Positions 60,358 through 64,000 of a stretch of 64,000 nt of DNA are shown piece after piece. Origin of the DNA: Roseobacter litoralis Och 149 (GTDB taxonomy: Bacteria; Pseudomonadota; Alphaproteobacteria; Rhodobacterales; Rhodobacteraceae); NCBI RefSeq assembly GCF_000154785.2, contig NC_015741.1, positions 1-64,000 of the forward strand, given 5' to 3'. How positions within the stretch are numbered: the first letter of the stretch is position 1; each line of letters opens with the position of its first letter. Position numbers and translations under genes: made by a program. The notes beneath the pieces are model-generated. The model was given only the letters and a program-made list of their open reading frames with translations. It did not search any database and was not told where the DNA came from.

Positions 60358-60787
60358 TCAGTTAATGCAACCGTTGCGTCTGAAGGCGAACGGGAGCCGA
60401 AGGAATGTGGGCGTCAAGTTTCCCGGACCCTCCGGCGCGCGCCAATTCGCACCGATAAACCACCGCCACCATCCGTTGGGATCGGCGCGCAAGGCCCTTT
60501 CGACTGTGGTCACATAGCCCGTTACTTCAACGAAAGCTCTGAACCGGGCTGGTGACTTCGATACGACCGATCATGAAAGGGTCGACGGCCACCTCTGCTA
60601 CAGGGAGTTCTTCACGGTACTGCCGGTCTGATCCCATCTGAAAAGTGCCACGCTCCATTAGGATCAATTCCGTCGCAAACGTGACCTTGGCGACCGTCCA
60701 GCTAACCAGAAGAGCGATAGACATAGAAGTCTTGCGAGCGCGCATCCCAATGCCGACCCGGCGTTCGACCTCCATCGTTCCATTCAC
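60358..60787 (-). pseudogene. frameshifted and truncated formylglycine-generating enzyme (FGE-sulfatase) remnant
   Basis: The frame starting at 60787 (or the ATG at 60745) has a signal-like segment and then the FGE start LILMERGTFQMGSDRQYREE, DPFMIGRIEVTS, and stops at 60527. Near 60550 homology moves to another frame, FRAFVEVTGYVTTVERALRA and NGWWRFIGANWRAPEGPG, which ends by about 60415; the stop is at 60358. The C-terminal two thirds of FGE, including the catalytic cysteines, are absent. It lies 21 bases downstream of the sulfatase gene, the usual place for its activator. Confidence 0.75.
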
Positions 60788-60808
60788 GTTGGATTATCGG
60801 ACTTTTCA

Positions 60809-63202
60809 TCAATCGTCCAATGCGGCTCCCTGTGTCATCTGCACGTTGTGAATAGTGCCATCGAAGGCGAAGGGACGGCTTTCTTCATAGCTCAAAGACA
60901 CGGGCGAACCGAGGTCGCGACCGACATCGAAACTCTCGGTCGCGGTGAAGGCTGCCGGCACGGTGCGTGGCACCTGAACCGTGGCCGCCTCTTCGCCATT
61001 GATCTTGATGAGTACATCCGCCGCCGCTGCGGGTTTCGCGATTGTCGTGTCGATAATGATCTTGTGCCGACCTGCCGGAATCGGATCGGTCTTTACCTGC
61101 GTGTTTTCGATGATGAGCATGTTGTACTCATAAGTCAGCACACCATCCTCGACATAGACGGACAGGCCGCCGCCAGCGCCGCCGACTGCGTAGAGCACGC
61201 CGTTCGCGGCCTCGCCGAACTCGGCATCGATGATCACGCGGGTCGACTGACGACCGATGCCCGGTGCTGCGAACTCGGGCATCCGCTTGGTCTCGGGTCC
61301 GAAGGTCCAGCTGTCATAGGCCGAGGTGATCCGATCCTCGGGATGGATGCGCAGCCAGTTGCCCGCCCCGATGGGAAAGTCCTTGTTGTCCTCCGCCACC
61401 TCCAGAAACCGGGCTTGCAGCTCGGCCAGCTTGTCCGGCATATCCGCCGCCAGATCATTGGCCTGACTGAAATCCTCCGTCAGGTTGTAAAGTTCCCAAA
61501 CGTCGTTGTCGGAATCCCAATCAGCGATCCCGGCAGCCGAACCTGCGCTGTCCCATGGCGTGAAAGGCCCGAAGGTGCCCGCGAACCAGCCGTCCAGATA
61601 AATCCCGCGGCTGCCGTTGTTGTCAAAGAACTGTTCGGACTTCTGCGGCGCGGCCTTTGCATCCGTGAAAGTATACGCGAGGCTGACGCCGTCCATGGGC
61701 ATCTGGGAGAAGCCATTGACGACGTCGGGATGCGGGATGTCGAGCAACTCGTAGACCGTCGGGGCGATGTCGACGACATGGTGAAACTGGGTGCGCATTT
61801 CGCCATCATGAACGACCCGGCCCGGCCAGTTGACGACCATCGGATTGCGTGTGCCGCCAAAATAGGCGCCCATCAACTTGGTGCCCTTGAACGGCGTGCT
61901 CCCCGCCCAGGCCCAGCCCGCATGGTACATGTTGTCGGTGCGCGGGCCGCCCAGCTCCTCGATCCCGCCGATCTGATCGAGCGCCTCTAGTTGCTGTTCG
62001 ATCGTGTTGGGAACGTTGTTCTGCGCCAGAAGTTCACTGATCGAGCCGCGCTGACCTTCGGCGGAGGATCCGTTGTCACCGAAAATGTAGAAGATCAGGG
62101 TATTGTCGCGCAGGCCCCGGCCATCCAACCCGTCGATCAGCCGACCGGCCTGCGTATCAGTATGCTCAACGAAACCGGCGAAGATCTCCATCAACCGCGT
62201 CTGGAAGTCGTGTTGATCCGCAGGGATATCGTTCCAGCCTTCCAGCGTCTTGTCGCGCGGGGTCAGTTGCGTGCCCTCGGGGATCACACCCATCTCCAGT
62301 TGCCGCTGGAACGTGGTTTCGCGGTAGGCGTCCCAGCCGTCGTCAAACTGGCCGTCATATTTGTCAGCCCATTCGGGGAAGATGTGGTGCGGGCCATGCA
62401 CGCCGCCCGGTGCCCAGTACATGAAGAAAGGCTTATCCGGATCGAAGGCGCGGTAATCGTCTAGCCAGCGCAGCGCGTCGTCCACGAGGTCCTCGGTCAG
62501 GTGATAGTCGGGGTCGCCCACGGGCGGTTCGACCGCATCGAGGTTTCGCGTCAGCCTTGGCTCCCATTGCGAGGTTTCGCCACCAAGAAACCCATAGAAA
62601 TATTCGAACCCATATCCGGTCGGCCAGCGGTCCTTTGGCCCGATCGCCGTCGTCTCGATCGCGGGCGTGTTGTGCCACTTACCGAAGGCGGAGGTGTGGT
62701 AGCCGTATTCCTTCAAAACCTCGGCGATGGTCGCCGCCTCCTTGGGGATGACGCCGGTATAGCCGTCAAAGGCCACCGCACGCTCTGCGATGGTACCGGA
62801 GCCGACACGCGTGTGGTTGCGCCCCGTGAGCAGAGCGGCACGGGTGGGCGAACAGATTGAGGACGTGTGAAACTTGGTGAACGAGATGCCTTCAGCGGCA
62901 AGCGCGTCAAGCGTCGGCGTGCTCACCGCTCCCCCGAAGGTCGAAGGGATGCCAAAGCCCACGTCGTCCAGCATGACGATCAGGATGTTCGGTGCGTTCT
63001 CTGGCAGACGCTCTACAGGGTCGGGCCATTGCATCGTGCTGTCCTGAAGACGTCGGGCGGTTGTGCCTGCCATGGGTTGTTCCGGGAACGGCAAGACCGA
63101 GCCGTCGTTCTGGGTGCCTGCCTCCTGCGCTTGGACGGAGACGGCAAGGACCGTTGCGGCGATGGCCGAGAAAAGCGTGGGAACCGAGGTTAGATGAGAC
63201 AT
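60809..63202 (-). CDS. periplasmic arylsulfatase, Cys type
   Basis: 797 aa with a signal peptide (about 1-25, AQA cleavage). Sulfatase signature SICSPTRAALLTGRNH with Cys117 as the residue to be oxidised to formylglycine; metal ligands in IVMLDDVGFG and later GDNGSS. The C-terminal ~150 residues form an added beta-rich domain. It hydrolyses sulfate esters; substrate unknown. Activity needs an FGE, but the neighbouring FGE gene is broken. Same strand as the outer-membrane protein upstream (15-base gap). Confidence 0.92.
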   Translation of the reverse strand: MSHLTSVPTLFSAIAATVLAVSVQAQEAGTQNDGSVLPFPEQPMAGTTARRLQDSTMQWPDPVERLPENAPNILIVMLDDVGFGIPSTFGGAVSTPTLDALAAEGISFTKFHTSSICSPTRAALLTGRNHTRVGSGTIAERAVAFDGYTGVIPKEAATIAEVLKEYGYHTSAFGKWHNTPAIETTAIGPKDRWPTGYGFEYFYGFLGGETSQWEPRLTRNLDAVEPPVGDPDYHLTEDLVDDALRWLDDYRAFDPDKPFFMYWAPGGVHGPHHIFPEWADKYDGQFDDGWDAYRETTFQRQLEMGVIPEGTQLTPRDKTLEGWNDIPADQHDFQTRLMEIFAGFVEHTDTQAGRLIDGLDGRGLRDNTLIFYIFGDNGSSAEGQRGSISELLAQNNVPNTIEQQLEALDQIGGIEELGGPRTDNMYHAGWAWAGSTPFKGTKLMGAYFGGTRNPMVVNWPGRVVHDGEMRTQFHHVVDIAPTVYELLDIPHPDVVNGFSQMPMDGVSLAYTFTDAKAAPQKSEQFFDNNGSRGIYLDGWFAGTFGPFTPWDSAGSAAGIADWDSDNDVWELYNLTEDFSQANDLAADMPDKLAELQARFLEVAEDNKDFPIGAGNWLRIHPEDRITSAYDSWTFGPETKRMPEFAAPGIGRQSTRVIIDAEFGEAANGVLYAVGGAGGGLSVYVEDGVLTYEYNMLIIENTQVKTDPIPAGRHKIIIDTTIAKPAAAADVLIKINGEEAATVQVPRTVPAAFTATESFDVGRDLGSPVSLSYEESRPFAFDGTIHNVQMTQGAALDD

Positions 63203-63217
63203 CGGGTGGTCCTTTGA

Positions 63218-64000
63218 TCAGAAAGCATAGGAAAGGGACAACATGTAGAGATTGCCGGACAGCCGGTCCTTGGCGTCGATATCAAAGAGCGCCTTGGCGG
63301 TGACTCCGATAGAAGTGCCTCCGACGGGCACATTCCATTGCGCTACCGGACCGAGGCCGTAGCTCCAGGCTTTGATGTCTGAGGCGTCCAAGGGGCCGAC
63401 CACGTTGCCCTCGTCGGCTTCGACTTGGGCGTAGAAGTATCCACTGATGCCAGCGGTGAAGCTCTTGGAGACATGTTGTGCGACGGTCCAGTCGAGGTGA
63501 ACTTCTTCACCTGTTCTATAATCTGTATCCGGGTTTTCCCAGTTATGAAGATACCCGAAATTCGCGGAGACTTCGAACCCGGATTGAGGATTGAACCAGC
63601 TATAAGCGCCGCCGATTTCGGCCGTCCAGTAGTTGCGACTGGTGTTCAGCGCCTTGTCCGGGTCAAAGCTGCCAGTCGGCGCGTAGGCACCAAGCTTGAA
63701 CGTGAAATGATGCTTGTCCTGCGACCAGTTCAAAAGGACCGGCGCGACGTAGAGATCGGCAAAGCCGGAGATGGACCTGCCGCGGGTAAAGCCGCCGGGG
63801 TCCGTCACGACCTGCCCGGAAATATCCGCGTCGAGCACATAGGTCAGAACAACAGACCCCCCATAACGCGCGCCGAAAACTTCGGTATCGGTCAGCCATG
63901 ACAGCCGGGTCGTGTTGAGCCATGCCTGCTGATTGGCAGATCCTACCGCGAGACCGTTTCGCACATGGGCCCCGACATCGTAGTCGTAGAACCATGTGTC
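63218..64000 (-). CDS. SphA/MetA-pathway-type outer-membrane channel protein, partial
   Basis: The frame is open to the window edge, so the N-terminus is missing; at least 260 residues are present. A chain of amphipathic strands (DADISGQVVTDPGG, YVAPVLLNWSQDKHHFTFKLGAYAPTGSFD, NYWTAEIGGAYSWFNPQSGFE, GYLHNWENPDTDYRTGEEVHLD) and the C-terminal ...YMLSLSYAF with terminal Phe fit the phenol-degradation MetA/SphA-like barrel family. Probably co-transcribed with the sulfatase, perhaps for substrate uptake. Confidence 0.8.
   Translation of the reverse strand, partial: DTWFYDYDVGAHVRNGLAVGSANQQAWLNTTRLSWLTDTEVFGARYGGSVVLTYVLDADISGQVVTDPGGFTRGRSISGFADLYVAPVLLNWSQDKHHFTFKLGAYAPTGSFDPDKALNTSRNYWTAEIGGAYSWFNPQSGFEVSANFGYLHNWENPDTDYRTGEEVHLDWTVAQHVSKSFTAGISGYFYAQVEADEGNVVGPLDASDIKAWSYGLGPVAQWNVPVGGTSIGVTAKALFDIDAKDRLSGNLYMLSLSYAF

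Noticed and set aside
60241..60555. 104-codon plus-strand frame
   Set aside because: It is antisense to the FGE remnant and has no known domain.

Overview
The window looks like a plasmid-type (or plasmid-derived) segment of an aerobic anoxygenic phototrophic alphaproteobacterium of the Roseobacter group (Rhodobacteraceae). Evidence: GC-rich coding; a plasmid-style parA/parB pair with repeated parS-like palindromes at the left edge; spheroidene-pathway carotenoid genes including crtA; pufQBALMC with a tetraheme pufC and no pufX; and alphaproteobacterial general stress genes (phyR-nepR-ecfG). Photosynthesis clusters on plasmids are known in Roseobacter litoralis and Sulfitobacter guttiformis. 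No replication initiator lies in the window, so the replicon type stays open.

Layout. 1-2.5 kb: parA-parB. 2.5-26.8 kb: one half of a photosynthesis gene cluster. bchO, bchD, bchI and crtA run leftwards; crtI, crtB and tspO rightwards; an outer-membrane protein, crtC and crtD leftwards; then one long rightward chain crtE-crtF-bchC-bchX-(57-aa ORF)-bchY-bchZ-pufQ-pufB-pufA-pufL-pufM-pufC-dxs, many members overlapping by 4-8 bases. The crtA/crtI and crtD/crtE divergent promoters and the bchC promoter each carry two TGT-N12-ACA boxes, the PpsR/CrtJ operator. The other half of the pathway (bchFNBHLM, puhA, bchE, bchG, bchP, ppsR) is not in the window.

26.8-37 kb: mixed metabolic genes: P1 peptidase, cupin and SDR in one operon, an acetyltransferase, a histone-deacetylase-like protein, a second outer-membrane protein of the same type, panB-panC, an M20 peptidase and a class V aminotransferase. 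37-44.3 kb: a YihY-type membrane protein, the general stress response module (phyR divergent from nepR-ecfG-HWE-type kinase), a 41-aa membrane peptide, a glutamate-synthase-like FMN protein and a metallo-beta-lactamase-fold hydrolase. 44.4-48.7 kb: an aminotransferase pseudogene and a pqi/MCE lipid-transport operon with pqiA split in two. 49-53.7 kb: lactate respiration (dld, lldE, lldF, lldG). 53.9-54.5 kb: a ccdAB toxin-antitoxin pair. 54.7-59.8 kb: a LysR regulator, a MttB-family methyltransferase and a dimethylglycine-dehydrogenase-like flavoprotein, suggesting methylated-amine catabolism. 60.3-64 kb: an outer-membrane protein cut by the window edge, a Cys-type arylsulfatase and a broken formylglycine-generating-enzyme gene.

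As a unit, dxs supplies isoprenoid precursor, crtE/B/I/C/D/F/A build spheroidenone-type carotenoids, bchI/D (with bchO) and bchX/Y/Z/C cover part of bacteriochlorophyll synthesis, and puf encodes the reaction centre and LH1. The most striking feature is that the presumed partition-site palindromes are not confined to the par locus but sit inside bchO and bchD, tying the photosynthesis cluster physically to the replicon's segregation region.
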